From the NCBI RefSeq assembly GCF_022899245.1, contig NZ_JALJAZ010000001.1:1705501-1769500 (forward strand): a stretch of 64,000 nt of DNA, in the 5' to 3' direction. Source of the DNA: Falsirhodobacter halotolerans (GTDB taxonomy: Bacteria; Pseudomonadota; Alphaproteobacteria; Rhodobacterales; Rhodobacteraceae). Numbering within the stretch: the stretch's first letter is position 1; every line of letters begins with the position of its first letter. A program made the position numbers and the translations under genes. The notes under the pieces were generated by a model. The model did no database searches. It had not been told where the DNA came from and saw only the letters and a list, made by a program, of their open reading frames with translations. Positions 44,061-54,532 of the stretch are shown in pieces.

Positions 44061-45398
44061 TCACACAGATCGGCGGGCGATGACCCAGCGAAGGATGTCG
44101 ATCAGCAGGAAGGCCGCAAGGCTGATGCCCAGCACGGGCAGCGCCCAGCCAAGCGCCACGGCCCCCACCGCCCAAAACATGCGGGCAGGCACGGACAGGC
44201 GCATCCACGCGGCGGTCAACGGCAGGCCCCCGGCAGCGGGGCGGCGGGTCCACCACATCGCATAGCCATAGGCGATGGAGATCATCAGGCCCACGGCCAC
44301 CAGCCCCATGACGATCTGGTTCGCAACCCCGAACAGGATGCCCATATGCGCGTCGATGCCCCAGCGGATCAGCTTCGGCACCAAGGTGAACTCCGCAAAG
44401 TCGGCGCGGCTGGTGACGGCCATGGTCGCAGGGTCCAGCGCGATGGTGTCGACCTGCGTGGGCCAGCTGCGGTCGTATTCCCGCACCGACCAGGCCTGGC
44501 CGGGTTTGGGCAGGCGGATTTCCAGGAACGGGCTGTCGATGCCGGCCTTGCGGGATGCAGCCTCCACCGCGTCCAGCTGATCCAGACGATCCTCGCGCGC
44601 CGACAGGTCCATGTGATGGTGCGCATGGGCGTCCATCGGCATGGTGGCCCCGTCCAATGCGGTGCTGGCCGAGGGCGTGACCCAGCCGATGGCGTTGCGC
44701 AGGTCGGTGATCCGCTGCCCGCCCGCCTGCGACCACGTGAGGCCGGTGATCGAGATGAACACCAGCACCACCGACAGCACCACCCCCAGCGTGGCATGAA
44801 TCCAGCGGCGACGCTGCGGCGGGGGCATGTCGGCCACCGCGCGGCGGCGCTTCGGGCCGGTCGCCCACAGCGCCACGCCCCCCAGAACGGCCACCCACAG
44901 CCACGAGGCCGCAAGCTCGCTGTAATATCGCCCCCAGTCGCCCAGCAGCAGGTTGCGGTGCAGGTAATCCAGCGTGATGCGGAAGGGCAGGATGCCGCTG
45001 GTGCCATAGGTGGTCATGTCGCCCCGGATTGCCAGCGTGACCGGATCGACGAAGATCGTCCGGTTCTCGGACGGGCCCAATGCGGGATCGGAGAACATGA
45101 TCCGCGTCGTGCGCCCCTCGCCCGTGGCGGGGCGGACGGCGGACACGTCCAGATCCGGCACCACGGCCCGCGCCGCCAGCGCCTGATCGGTCAGGCTGCG
45201 GGCCGCACCCGCGCTGTCGGTGTAAAGGGCGTCGGCGTAAAGCCGATCTTCGATCTGCGGGGTCAGGACGTAAAGCAACCCCGTCAGGGCGGCGATGAAG
45301 ATGAAGGGGCCGACAAACAGCCCGATGTAGAAATGGAGGCGCAGCAGAAACGGCCGCAGCGCGGTGGCGCCGCGCGGCTGATCGGGGATATGGGACAT
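44061..45398 (-). CDS. PepSY-associated transmembrane protein (ferric/metal reductase-like)
   Basis: Inner-membrane protein of 445 residues in the PepSY_TM family, often linked to siderophore reduction or copper handling. The first membrane segment (FLLRLHFYIGLFVGPFIFIAALTGLLYVL) is the family hallmark; further segments lie near 150-170, 190-215 and 345-420, with large periplasmic PepSY-like domains between, one carrying a His-rich HAHHHMDLSA. Conserved membrane His residues could bind haem. It lies 45 bases behind a small Cys/His-rich exported protein. Confidence 0.87.
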   Translation of the reverse strand: MSHIPDQPRGATALRPFLLRLHFYIGLFVGPFIFIAALTGLLYVLTPQIEDRLYADALYTDSAGAARSLTDQALAARAVVPDLDVSAVRPATGEGRTTRIMFSDPALGPSENRTIFVDPVTLAIRGDMTTYGTSGILPFRITLDYLHRNLLLGDWGRYYSELAASWLWVAVLGGVALWATGPKRRRAVADMPPPQRRRWIHATLGVVLSVVLVFISITGLTWSQAGGQRITDLRNAIGWVTPSASTALDGATMPMDAHAHHHMDLSAREDRLDQLDAVEAASRKAGIDSPFLEIRLPKPGQAWSVREYDRSWPTQVDTIALDPATMAVTSRADFAEFTLVPKLIRWGIDAHMGILFGVANQIVMGLVAVGLMISIAYGYAMWWTRRPAAGGLPLTAAWMRLSVPARMFWAVGAVALGWALPVLGISLAAFLLIDILRWVIARRSV

Positions 45399-45443
45399 GA
45401 AAAGGGCCTGAGAATGGGAACCGGAAGGGTGGAACGGTCGGTC

Positions 45444-45803
45444 TCAGGCCTGCGGGGGGCCGCGTGTGGGGGTGGCGGGGTCGTGCGGGCGCGCCGCCGC
45501 CCGCCGGATCTGCGGCAGGATGATGGCCGCCACCCGCGCCCGTTCGGCCCGGATCAGCGGCAGGTTCACATCCGGCAGATTGGACGCCGCCACCAGATGA
45601 CACAAGGAACAGCCCGCCTCATGCGCATGGTCGGGGGTATCGTGGCACAGGTCGGACAGAAGCCCGCCCTGAAGCTGATACGCGCTCAGATACATATCGG
45701 TCACCGAAGGGGCCGCACGCCCCACCGTGCCCGTCGCGAAGGCGACGGTCAGCAGGGTTACCGCCACCAGACCCAGGATACGGAAGGCTGCAAAAGCACG
45801 CAT
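45444..45803 (-). CDS. Small exported Cys/His-rich protein (DUF2946-like)
   Basis: 119 residues with an N-terminal signal or anchor (about 6-30) and a short motif CHDTPDHAHEAGCSLCHLV near 53-71, where three Cys and four His could bind copper, iron or haem. Layout and CxxC position resemble DUF2946 proteins found beside TonB receptors and PepSY proteins. An in-frame ATG six codons upstream (45821) is an alternative start; neither has a strong ribosome site. Probably an operon with the PepSY protein. Confidence 0.68.
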   Translation of the reverse strand: MRAFAAFRILGLVAVTLLTVAFATGTVGRAAPSVTDMYLSAYQLQGGLLSDLCHDTPDHAHEAGCSLCHLVAASNLPDVNLPLIRAERARVAAIILPQIRRAAARPHDPATPTRGPPQA

Positions 45804-46018
45804 ATCCCCTGCATGACGCATTCCGGCGCGAAGACAACGGGCAAATTGTCCCAACAGGCGTTGCCCCGGCCCTGCGCCTTTCCCCGTGGACCGCCCCCCT
45901 TTTCGGGTGATCGCCGTCTGGACATCCGTGCGGGGGCCGGTGACATTGACGGCCGGGGCGCCAGTCCGCGCCTGCCACCCCGCCGCGGCACGCGTCACAC
46001 GTTCAGGAGGAGGACACG

Positions 46019-46918
46019 ATGGCACATGATCTCGACACGGCCCTGACGGGCATTTCCGGCATTCTGGTGACACCCTATGACGACCAAGGCGATCTGGCGC
46101 CTGCGAAACTGCAGCCCGTGATCGACCACGCCGTCCGGGCCGGGGTGCATATGCCGGTGGTGAACGGAAACACCGGCGAATTCTATGCCCTGACCACGGA
46201 CGAGGCCGTGACGATGGTGCACGAGGTCGTGGCAATGGTGGGGGGGCGCGCCCCGGTTCTGGCTGGCGTGGGGCGCGGGCTGCGCGATGCCTGTCGGCTG
46301 GCCGGGGACTCCGCGAAAGCCGGGGCCACCGCGCTGATGATCCATCAGCCGCCGGATCCCTTCGTCTCGCCGCGCGGGACAGTGGATTACATCCGGGCCA
46401 TCGCCGACGCGTCCGGTGGCCTGCCGATGATGCTTTATCTGCGCAACGACGCGATCGGCACCGACAATATTCGCGCCCTGTGCGAGGTCGAGGGGGTGAA
46501 GGGCGTGAAATGGGCCACCCCGAACCCGTTGCGGCTGGCCGAAGCGAAGGCCGCCTGCGATCCGTCGATCGTCTGGGTCGGCGGGCTGGCCGAGGTATGG
46601 GCGCCGGCCTTTTATGCCGTGGGGGCGCGCGGCTTCACCTCGGGGTTGATCAACATCTGGCCCGAACATTCGATGGCGATCCATGCCGCGCTGGAGGGGG
46701 GCGATTATGCGCAGGCCAACCGCCTGATCCGCCGGATGAAGCCGTTCGAGGATGTCCGCGCCGAGGAGATGAACGGCACGAACGTGACCGGCGTCAAGGC
46801 CGCGCTTCAGGCGATCGGACGGGACTGCGGGCCCACGCGCGCCCCATCGGCCTGGCCGCTGACGGCGGCCCAGACGCGGACGATGAACGATTTCCTGGCG
46901 GCGAACGATCTGACCTGA
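46019..46918 (+). CDS. Dihydrodipicolinate synthase (DapA) family lyase
   Basis: Schiff-base TIM-barrel enzyme of 299 residues in the DapA/N-acetylneuraminate lyase superfamily. Catalytic Lys164 (GVKWATPNP), Tyr140 (MMLYLRND) and the GNTGEF loop at 50-55 are in place. Divergence from true DapA and the lone setting suggest a catabolic 2-keto acid lyase or dehydratase, for instance 5-keto-4-deoxyglucarate or 2-keto-3-deoxy-pentonate dehydratase. AGGAGGAGG precedes the ATG. It could complement the sugar-acid locus, which lacks such an enzyme, but is 13 kb away. Confidence 0.85.
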   Translation: MAHDLDTALTGISGILVTPYDDQGDLAPAKLQPVIDHAVRAGVHMPVVNGNTGEFYALTTDEAVTMVHEVVAMVGGRAPVLAGVGRGLRDACRLAGDSAKAGATALMIHQPPDPFVSPRGTVDYIRAIADASGGLPMMLYLRNDAIGTDNIRALCEVEGVKGVKWATPNPLRLAEAKAACDPSIVWVGGLAEVWAPAFYAVGARGFTSGLINIWPEHSMAIHAALEGGDYAQANRLIRRMKPFEDVRAEEMNGTNVTGVKAALQAIGRDCGPTRAPSAWPLTAAQTRTMNDFLAANDLT

Positions 46919-46999
46919 ACGTCCCGCCGGTCCTTCCGGTGCGGCCCACGGGGCGCCGGATGGACCGGGCCGGTCGGTTCAGAAAATCGGTCGAATTTC

Positions 47000-47024
47000 G
47001 GAACCGGATCTGGGATCGCCCGTT
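47000..47024 (+). promoter_or_regulatory. EcfG-type promoter of the PRC-barrel gene
   Basis: GGAAC (47000-47004), a 16-base spacer and CGTT (47021-47024) match the EcfG consensus exactly, 43 bases before the ATG. Confidence 0.7.
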
Positions 47025-47067
47025 ATCTCCCCGATCGGCAGGAGCCGAGAAACCTAAGGAGACCAAG

Positions 47068-47556
47068 ATGATCAAGCTGCTTTCCTCCACCGCCGTCGTT
47101 GCCATGCTGGCCGCCCCCGTCGTCGCACAGACGGCCACCACGACCGCGCCGGAAGCCACCACGACCGCACCGGCAGCCGCCACGACCGGGACGTCGGACA
47201 TGGGCTTCAACTACACCGTCGAAGCCGGTGACAAGTCGGCAGAAACCTTCATCGGCAAGCGTCTGTACGTGTCCGAGGTCGAGGTCGACATGAACGCCGA
47301 CATGACCGAAGTCGACCAGGACTGGGACGATGTGGGTGAGATCAGCGATCTGGTCATCGGCGAAGACGGCATGGTCAAGGCCGTTCTGACCGACTTCGGC
47401 GGCTTCCTCGGTATGGGCGAGAAGACCGTGGCCGTGTCCATGGACGACCTCGCGGTGATCCGTGACGGCGACTCGCAGAACGACTACTTCATCGTGCTGC
47501 AGTCGGACCGCGCCTCGCTGGAGAACGCGCCTGAATTCAAGTGGCCGGAAATGTAA
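47068..47556 (+). CDS. Exported PRC-barrel domain protein
   Basis: 162-residue periplasmic protein. A signal peptide (MIKLLSSTAVVAMLAAPVVA) is followed by a Thr/Ala/Pro-rich low-complexity linker to about residue 45, then one PRC-barrel domain (FIGKRLYVSEVEV, WDDVGEISDLVIGEDGMVKAVLTDFGGFLGMGEKTVAV). PRC-barrel proteins are frequent in alphaproteobacterial stress regulons; their ligand is unknown. AAGGAG precedes the ATG. An exact EcfG-type promoter and a strong terminator bound it as one unit. Confidence 0.88.
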   Translation: MIKLLSSTAVVAMLAAPVVAQTATTTAPEATTTAPAAATTGTSDMGFNYTVEAGDKSAETFIGKRLYVSEVEVDMNADMTEVDQDWDDVGEISDLVIGEDGMVKAVLTDFGGFLGMGEKTVAVSMDDLAVIRDGDSQNDYFIVLQSDRASLENAPEFKWPEM

Positions 47557-47580
47557 TCGACCCCACATGGTCGGATCGGA

Positions 47581-47605
47581 AAGCGCGGCTTCGGCCGCGC
47601 TTTTT
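47581..47605 (+). terminator. Intrinsic terminator with TTCG tetraloop
   Basis: AAGCGCGGC and GCCGCGCTT form a perfect 9-bp stem around TTCG, followed by TTT. It lies 24 bases beyond the PRC-barrel stop. Confidence 0.9.
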
Positions 47606-47631
47606 GATTCCCGCATCATGGCCGGCGTGGC

Positions 47632-48612
47632 TCAGCCCTGCTTCTGCCCTGCCTCGCGCGCAGACATGGGCGGATGGCCCTTTTCGCCCCGCGGCCATCC
47701 TTCGCGCTGATCGCCGCGCGTGCCGTCGGTCGCCTCCGTCTGATCATGAAACAGCATCACCTGCGTCGGATAGGCCATGTCGATGCCCGCCTTGTCCAAG
47801 GCGTATTTGATCCGCTCCAGCAGCACCGCCTTCACATGCACCACATCGGTGCGCCGTGAATTCGTCCACCACCGCACCCGCAGATTGACGGTCGAGGATG
47901 CCAAATCCCAGACCAGAACCTCGGGGGCCGGTTTCGCCTCCACCGTATCCAGCCCTTCGAAACAGGCCAGAATGACCTTGCGGGCCTGTTCGATGTCATC
48001 CCCGTATCCGATGCCGACATCGTAATCGCTGCGCCGGGTTTCATGGGCGGTGTTCACCGTCACCGCCGTCGAATACACGTCGGCGTTCGGAATGATCGCA
48101 TCCCGCCCATCATAGGTGGTCAAAATCGTCGCCCGCGTCTCGATCCGTTTGACGGTGCCCTCATAGCCGTTGACGACGATCTGGTCCCCCGGACGGAACG
48201 GCTGCCCCAGAAGCAGCAGAAGCCCCGCAAGCCAGTTCTGCAGAATATCCTTGAACGCAAAGCCGATCGCCACCGACCCGATGCCAAGGCCCGCGATCAG
48301 ATCGCCCGGACGCAAGGACGGGATCACGATGGTCAACCCCAGCAGGATGCCCATCAAGATGATGACCCATTTCAGGAACGATCCGAGGACGTCGCCCAGA
48401 TTGCCCCTTTGGCTGTGATTGGCCCATGTCCGTACCGCGCGCGCCACGATCAGGCCAAGGATGACGAATATCCCGATCAGCACCGCCGCGACGACGATAT
48501 TCGGCAACAGCTTCTGAAAGCCGATGACCCATGTGGAAATCTTGGAGAATACGAAGACCGGATCCAGTTGGACCGCCTCTTCCATCGTCTCCGGTGCTGT
48601 CGTCTCGTCCAT
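47632..48612 (-). CDS. Mechanosensitive channel of the MscS family
   Basis: Inner-membrane osmotic safety valve of 326 residues with two to three N-terminal segments (to about 100). The pore helix/hinge region GLGIGSVAIGFAFKDILQNWLAGLLLLLGQPFRPGDQI is diagnostic, and the C-terminal cytoplasmic cage domain follows, with a charged extra tail after residue 280. The start is the ATG of MDETTAPETMEEAV. It is convergent with the PRC-barrel gene and lies 63 bases downstream of an antiporter gene; both fit osmotic and ion stress. Confidence 0.92.
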   Translation of the reverse strand: MDETTAPETMEEAVQLDPVFVFSKISTWVIGFQKLLPNIVVAAVLIGIFVILGLIVARAVRTWANHSQRGNLGDVLGSFLKWVIILMGILLGLTIVIPSLRPGDLIAGLGIGSVAIGFAFKDILQNWLAGLLLLLGQPFRPGDQIVVNGYEGTVKRIETRATILTTYDGRDAIIPNADVYSTAVTVNTAHETRRSDYDVGIGYGDDIEQARKVILACFEGLDTVEAKPAPEVLVWDLASSTVNLRVRWWTNSRRTDVVHVKAVLLERIKYALDKAGIDMAYPTQVMLFHDQTEATDGTRGDQREGWPRGEKGHPPMSAREAGQKQG

Positions 48613-48675
48613 CGTCCGCCGCCCCCTGCCCATCAAGAGGGGCAGTATGCGGCATTTCAGGGCGTGGCGCCATAT

Positions 48676-49941
48676 TCACGGGCCCGGGGAATGCGCCCGA
48701 TCCCGCATCAACCGCCGTGCAAGGGGGCCAAGCGTCAGGCCCTGCACCAGAATGGAGAAGACCACCACCGCATAGGTCGCAGCCAGGATCGGATCCTTCC
48801 AGTCGGAGGCGGGCAGCGACAGGGCGAGCGCGACGGAAATGCCGCCCTTCAGCCCGCCCCAGGTCATCAGCGGCACCACGTCCCGCCCCTCCCGCCGGAT
48901 GGGATAAAGCAGGAGGATCGGCAGCGCCACGGAGGCCAGACGGGCCGCAAGCGCAAGGCCGATTGCCGCCCCCATGAACAAAAGCGTGGTGCGTGTGACG
49001 TCAAGCTGGAAGATCTCCATCCCGATCATCAGGAAAAGGGCGGCGTTCAGGATCTCGTCGATCAGTTGCCAGAAGCCATCGACATAGCGGCGCGTCTCGT
49101 CCGACATCGCGTCCCGCCGGCCGACATTGCCAATCATCAGGCCCGCCACCACCGCCATGATCGGGGCCGACACGCCCAACGCCAACGCAAGTTCATATCC
49201 GCCCAAGGCCAGCGCCAAGGTCAGCATCACCTCCAGCGCGTAATCGTCGATCCGCCGCATCAGCCGAAAGACGCCCCAGCCCAGTGCAAGGCCCAGAACG
49301 CCGCCGCCCACCGCCTCGCGCAGGAACAGCGTCACGGCGGATGCCAGATCGAAGGCCCCCGCCCCATGCGCATCGGCGGCGGGAAACGCCAGCCCGATCA
49401 GCAGCAGGAAGACGACATATCCCACGCCGTCGTTGAACAGCGATTCCCCGGCGATCTTGATCTCAAGGCTGTTGCGTATCTTCGCCTCGCGCAGGATACC
49501 CAGCACCGCCACCGGGTCCGTCGGGGAAATCAGCGCGCCGAACACAAGGGCGATCAGAAGCGGCATCCCCGTGACCCAGGAAAAGCCCAGCCCGACGATG
49601 ACGGTCGACAGGGCAACGCCCAGTGTCGCCATCAGAAACACCGCCAGCGCCTCGCGCCGCAGATCGCTCAAGGACACGTGCAGCGCCCCGGCGAACAGCA
49701 AAAGGCCCAGCATTCCGTCCAGAAGCGATCCCGACAACTCCATCGCAGACACAAGATCGCGCGTCTGTTCGGCCAGATGCAGGCCGGGATGAAGATGGTC
49801 GATGCCCAGAACGATCATCGACCCCACAAGCGCGATCACCATGATCCCGATCGAGGATGGCAAGCGAAGGAAGAAATAGTTCACGCAGCCCGACGCGGCC
49901 GCCAGCACAAGGATAATCGACGCGATCTGAAGCGGGGTCAT
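48676..49941 (-). CDS. Na+(K+)/H+ antiporter, CPA1 NhaP-like
   Basis: Inner-membrane exchanger of 421 residues with about 12 segments. It has the CPA1 hallmarks FGALISPTDPVAVLGILRE and GESLFNDGVGYVVFLLL, which carry the ion-binding Asp residues, and a late MTWGGLKGGISVALALSLP segment. There is no large C-terminal regulatory domain. The start is the ATG of MTPLQIASIILVL. It precedes the MscS gene in the same direction. Confidence 0.92.
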   Translation of the reverse strand: MTPLQIASIILVLAAASGCVNYFFLRLPSSIGIMVIALVGSMIVLGIDHLHPGLHLAEQTRDLVSAMELSGSLLDGMLGLLLFAGALHVSLSDLRREALAVFLMATLGVALSTVIVGLGFSWVTGMPLLIALVFGALISPTDPVAVLGILREAKIRNSLEIKIAGESLFNDGVGYVVFLLLIGLAFPAADAHGAGAFDLASAVTLFLREAVGGGVLGLALGWGVFRLMRRIDDYALEVMLTLALALGGYELALALGVSAPIMAVVAGLMIGNVGRRDAMSDETRRYVDGFWQLIDEILNAALFLMIGMEIFQLDVTRTTLLFMGAAIGLALAARLASVALPILLLYPIRREGRDVVPLMTWGGLKGGISVALALSLPASDWKDPILAATYAVVVFSILVQGLTLGPLARRLMRDRAHSPGP

Positions 49942-50068
49942 GCGGGCTTCCTGCGAATGCGGGCAAAGTGCCGCCGTGAAGCGCGTTACATGGCGCGCCG
50001 GTCCGCAATGACAAACGTCCATGCCTCAGGACAGTCGCCAACGCCCGCGAACCATGCGAAACGGCCTG

Positions 50069-50099
50069 TTTTTTGTTCAACAAAAAAACAAGTCTTGTT
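50069..50099. promoter_or_regulatory. Nested AT-rich palindromes upstream of the peptide ABC operon
   Basis: TTTTTTGTT and AACAAAAAA flank a single C (50069-50087); an overlapping palindrome AACAAG-T-CTTGTT spans 50087-50099. Such AT-rich symmetry is rare in this DNA. It lies about 95 bases before the first gene of the operon and is a candidate operator; no regulator gene is adjacent. Confidence 0.55.
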
Positions 50100-50194
50100 G
50101 GTGGGGCGGTTGCCAGCGACCCGTCAATATTGCATAGCTGCCATGTGCCAAATGGCGAGAGCCATGGGGCGAAGCGAACCATGTCGAGGGGCCG

Positions 50195-52024
<1,830 letters not shown>

Positions 52025-52049
52025 CATGCCAACATCAACAGGGACGACC

Positions 52050-53561
52050 ATGAAAAAGAACTTCGCCGCCACCGCGCTTGCGCTTCTCATGCTGGCCACG
52101 CCCGCCTTTGCGGAAGGCAAGCTGACCGTGTCCTCCCCCCAGGATCCGGGAAGCTGGGACCCGATCGACACGTTCCTTGTGAACTGGGCGTCGGTGGGCA
52201 CGAACATCTATGACGGGCTGACGTGGCGCGGGCCGGATCTGGAACTGCAACCCGGCCTTGCCACCGCGTGGGAGGAACTGGACGACGGCACCCGCATCCG
52301 CTTCACCCTGCGCGAGGGCGTGACCTTCCACAACGGCGAACCCTTCAACGCCGAAGCGGTGAAGTTCACCTTCGACCGCCTGCTGGGCGAAGAAGGCGGC
52401 AAGGGCCCGCAGCAATCGAACTACACCGCGATCGAGAGCGTGGAGATCATCGACGACATGACCGTCGATTTCCATCTGAAGGCGCCCGATCCGGTCCTCC
52501 TGACCAAACTGGCCGGATATGGCGCGATGATCGTGCCCCCGAAATATGTCGAGGAGGTGGGCGAGGAAGCCTTCAACCTGAACCCCGTCGGCACGGGCGC
52601 GTTCAAGTTCGTTTCCTATGAACCCCGCATCGGCATCCGGCTGGAGGCGAACCCCGACTATTGGGGTGGCGCGCCGAAGATCTCGGAACTGGAATACCGG
52701 TTCATCACCGAACCGTCGACCGCCTTGGCCGAACTGCAATCGGGCGGCGTCGATCTGGTGATCCCGCCGACCATCCCGATCGGCATGATCTCCACCATCG
52801 AAAATGCCAGCAATCTGGAACTGGTCACCACGCCGGGCCCGACGGTCTATTCCCTGCGCTACAACACCCGCGACGGCATCACGGCGGATGAGCGTGTGCG
52901 CCGCGCCCTGACCATGGCGGTGGATCGCGACACCATCGTGAACTCCATCCTCGGGGGGCAGGCCAGCGTCATATCGCAGTTGCAGGGCAAACAGTCCTTC
53001 GGCTACAACCCGGATCTGGAACCCCTGCCCTTCGATCCCGCCACGGCGATGGAGTTGTTGAAGGAAGCGGGCGTGCCGCAGGGCGCGCAGGTGCAGATAG
53101 ACGTGCGCGGCAACGACGCGACCTTCAACGAGGTGGCGCAGGCGGTGTCGGCCTATCTTGGGATGGTGGGCATCAACGCGACGATCCAGCCGCACGAGAC
53201 GAACGTGCTTCTGAACGACATCATCCCGCAGGGCAAGACCGGCGCGATGTTCCAGCAAAGCTGGGGCGGATGGACCTTCGATTACGACAACACCGCGTAT
53301 TCGATGTATCACTCGGGCGAAAAGTGGAACCCCTATGACAGCGATCCCGAACTGGACGCGCTTTTGGAATCCCAACGCCCCATGACCGACCGGGCCGAGC
53401 GGGAGAAGGTTCTGCAAGAGATCGCGGCCTATGCCTACGAACGTGATCTGGAAATGCCGATCTACAACCTGAACGCCATCTACGCGATCAACACCCGCGT
53501 GAAAGGGTTCGTTCCGGCCCCCGACAGCCGGATGAAACTGAACGACGTCACCGTCGACTAA
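52050..53561 (+). CDS. ABC transporter substrate-binding protein, family 5
   Basis: Periplasmic binding protein of 503 residues with signal peptide MKKNFAATALALLMLATPAFA. Family-5 hallmarks are LREGVTFHNGEPFNAEAVKFTFDRLL, VGTGAFKFVSYEP, LEANPDYWGGAP and RRALTMAVDRDTIV. It starts 26 bases after the ATPase gene and is followed by a GC hairpin before the permeases, likely favouring its expression. With the peptidase at the operon end, short peptides or acyl-amino acids are likely ligands. Confidence 0.92.
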   Translation: MKKNFAATALALLMLATPAFAEGKLTVSSPQDPGSWDPIDTFLVNWASVGTNIYDGLTWRGPDLELQPGLATAWEELDDGTRIRFTLREGVTFHNGEPFNAEAVKFTFDRLLGEEGGKGPQQSNYTAIESVEIIDDMTVDFHLKAPDPVLLTKLAGYGAMIVPPKYVEEVGEEAFNLNPVGTGAFKFVSYEPRIGIRLEANPDYWGGAPKISELEYRFITEPSTALAELQSGGVDLVIPPTIPIGMISTIENASNLELVTTPGPTVYSLRYNTRDGITADERVRRALTMAVDRDTIVNSILGGQASVISQLQGKQSFGYNPDLEPLPFDPATAMELLKEAGVPQGAQVQIDVRGNDATFNEVAQAVSAYLGMVGINATIQPHETNVLLNDIIPQGKTGAMFQQSWGGWTFDYDNTAYSMYHSGEKWNPYDSDPELDALLESQRPMTDRAEREKVLQEIAAYAYERDLEMPIYNLNAIYAINTRVKGFVPAPDSRMKLNDVTVD

Positions 53562-53567
53562 TCGAAC

Positions 53568-53588
53568 GGCCGCCCGGTTCGGGCGGCC
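53568..53588 (+). other. Intercistronic hairpin after the binding-protein gene
   Basis: GGCCGCCC and GGGCGGCC form an 8-bp perfect stem with a five-base loop six bases past the stop, with no T-run. It is in the same place as the hairpin after the other family-5 binding-protein gene in this window. Confidence 0.7.
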
Positions 53589-53604
53589 CAAGCAGGGGGC
53601 GGGC

Positions 53605-54528
53605 ATGGCCGGTTTTCTTTTGAAGCGATTGCTGCAATCGGTGTTCGTGGTCATGGTCGTGACCCTGATCGTGTCGGTGGCCGTGCGGATGACGGGCGAT
53701 CCGGCCCTGATGATCACCTCGGGCGCGACCAACGTGACCGAGGCGGACCTGGCCCGCATCCGCGAGGGGCTTGGCCTGAACGAGCCGTTTCTTCACCAAT
53801 ACATGAACACCCTTGCCGGCCTGTTCACCTGGGATTTCGGCCGCAGCTTCGTGGGCGGGACGCAGGTGTCCACCCTGATCGCGGGCGCGCTTCCCGCCAC
53901 GCTGGCGCTGGCCTTCGCCTCGCTTCTGGTGTCCATCGCCATCTCGATCCCGCTGGGGATCCGGGCGGCGGTGAACCGGGGGCGCGCCAGCGACCAGATC
54001 ATCCGCATCCTGTCGCTGATCGGCCTGTCCTTTCCGAACTTCTGGCTGGCGACGATGCTGGTTCTGCTGTTTTCCATCACCCTGCAATGGCTGCCCCCGT
54101 CGGGCATGAACGGGCTGGCCAGCTTCGTGATGCCCGCGGTGACGATGGGCGTGATCCTGACCGCCACCAATGTCCGTCTGGTGCGGACCACGATGCTGGA
54201 GGTGTTGAACAGCCAGTATATCATGGTCGCCCGCGCCAAGGGGTTGAGCGAGCGCAAGGTTCTCTACAAGCACGCGCTTCGGAACTGCGCCATTCCGCTT
54301 GTCACCTATCTGGGCCTGCAATTCGGCGGCCTTCTGGGCGGCGTCGTGGTGGTGGAGCGGGTGTTCAACTGGCCCGGCATGGGCTCGCTCGCCTTCGATG
54401 CGGTGTCGGCGCGCGATTATCCGGTGCTGCAATCGGTGATCATGGTGCTGTCGCTGATGATCGTGTCCGTCAACCTTCTGGTCGACATCGCCTATGGTCT
54501 GATCGACCCGCGCATCCGGACGGAGTGA
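53605..54528 (+). CDS. ABC transporter permease, DppB type
   Basis: 307-residue permease with six membrane segments. The FLLKRLLQSVFVVMVVTLIVS opening, the GLGLNEPFLHQYMNTLAGLFTWDFGRSF block and the EAA loop YIMVARAKGLSERKVLYKHALRNC are DppB hallmarks; it ends in YGLIDPRIRTE. AGGGGGCGGGC lies before the ATG. It pairs with the DppC-type permease four bases downstream. Confidence 0.92.
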   Translation: MAGFLLKRLLQSVFVVMVVTLIVSVAVRMTGDPALMITSGATNVTEADLARIREGLGLNEPFLHQYMNTLAGLFTWDFGRSFVGGTQVSTLIAGALPATLALAFASLLVSIAISIPLGIRAAVNRGRASDQIIRILSLIGLSFPNFWLATMLVLLFSITLQWLPPSGMNGLASFVMPAVTMGVILTATNVRLVRTTMLEVLNSQYIMVARAKGLSERKVLYKHALRNCAIPLVTYLGLQFGGLLGGVVVVERVFNWPGMGSLAFDAVSARDYPVLQSVIMVLSLMIVSVNLLVDIAYGLIDPRIRTE

Positions 54529-54532
54529 GCTG

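Noticed and set aside
43018-45603. Leftward open frame of about 860 codons across the DUF6880-like and PepSY genes
   Set aside because: Composition and lack of motifs show it to be a frame-shifted shadow; the real PepSY frame has clear membrane segments and start site.
46019-46918. Biosynthetic dapA (lysine pathway)
   Set aside because: The Schiff-base Lys and Tyr are present, but the surrounding loops diverge from DapA and the gene stands alone, so a catabolic DapA-family role is likelier.
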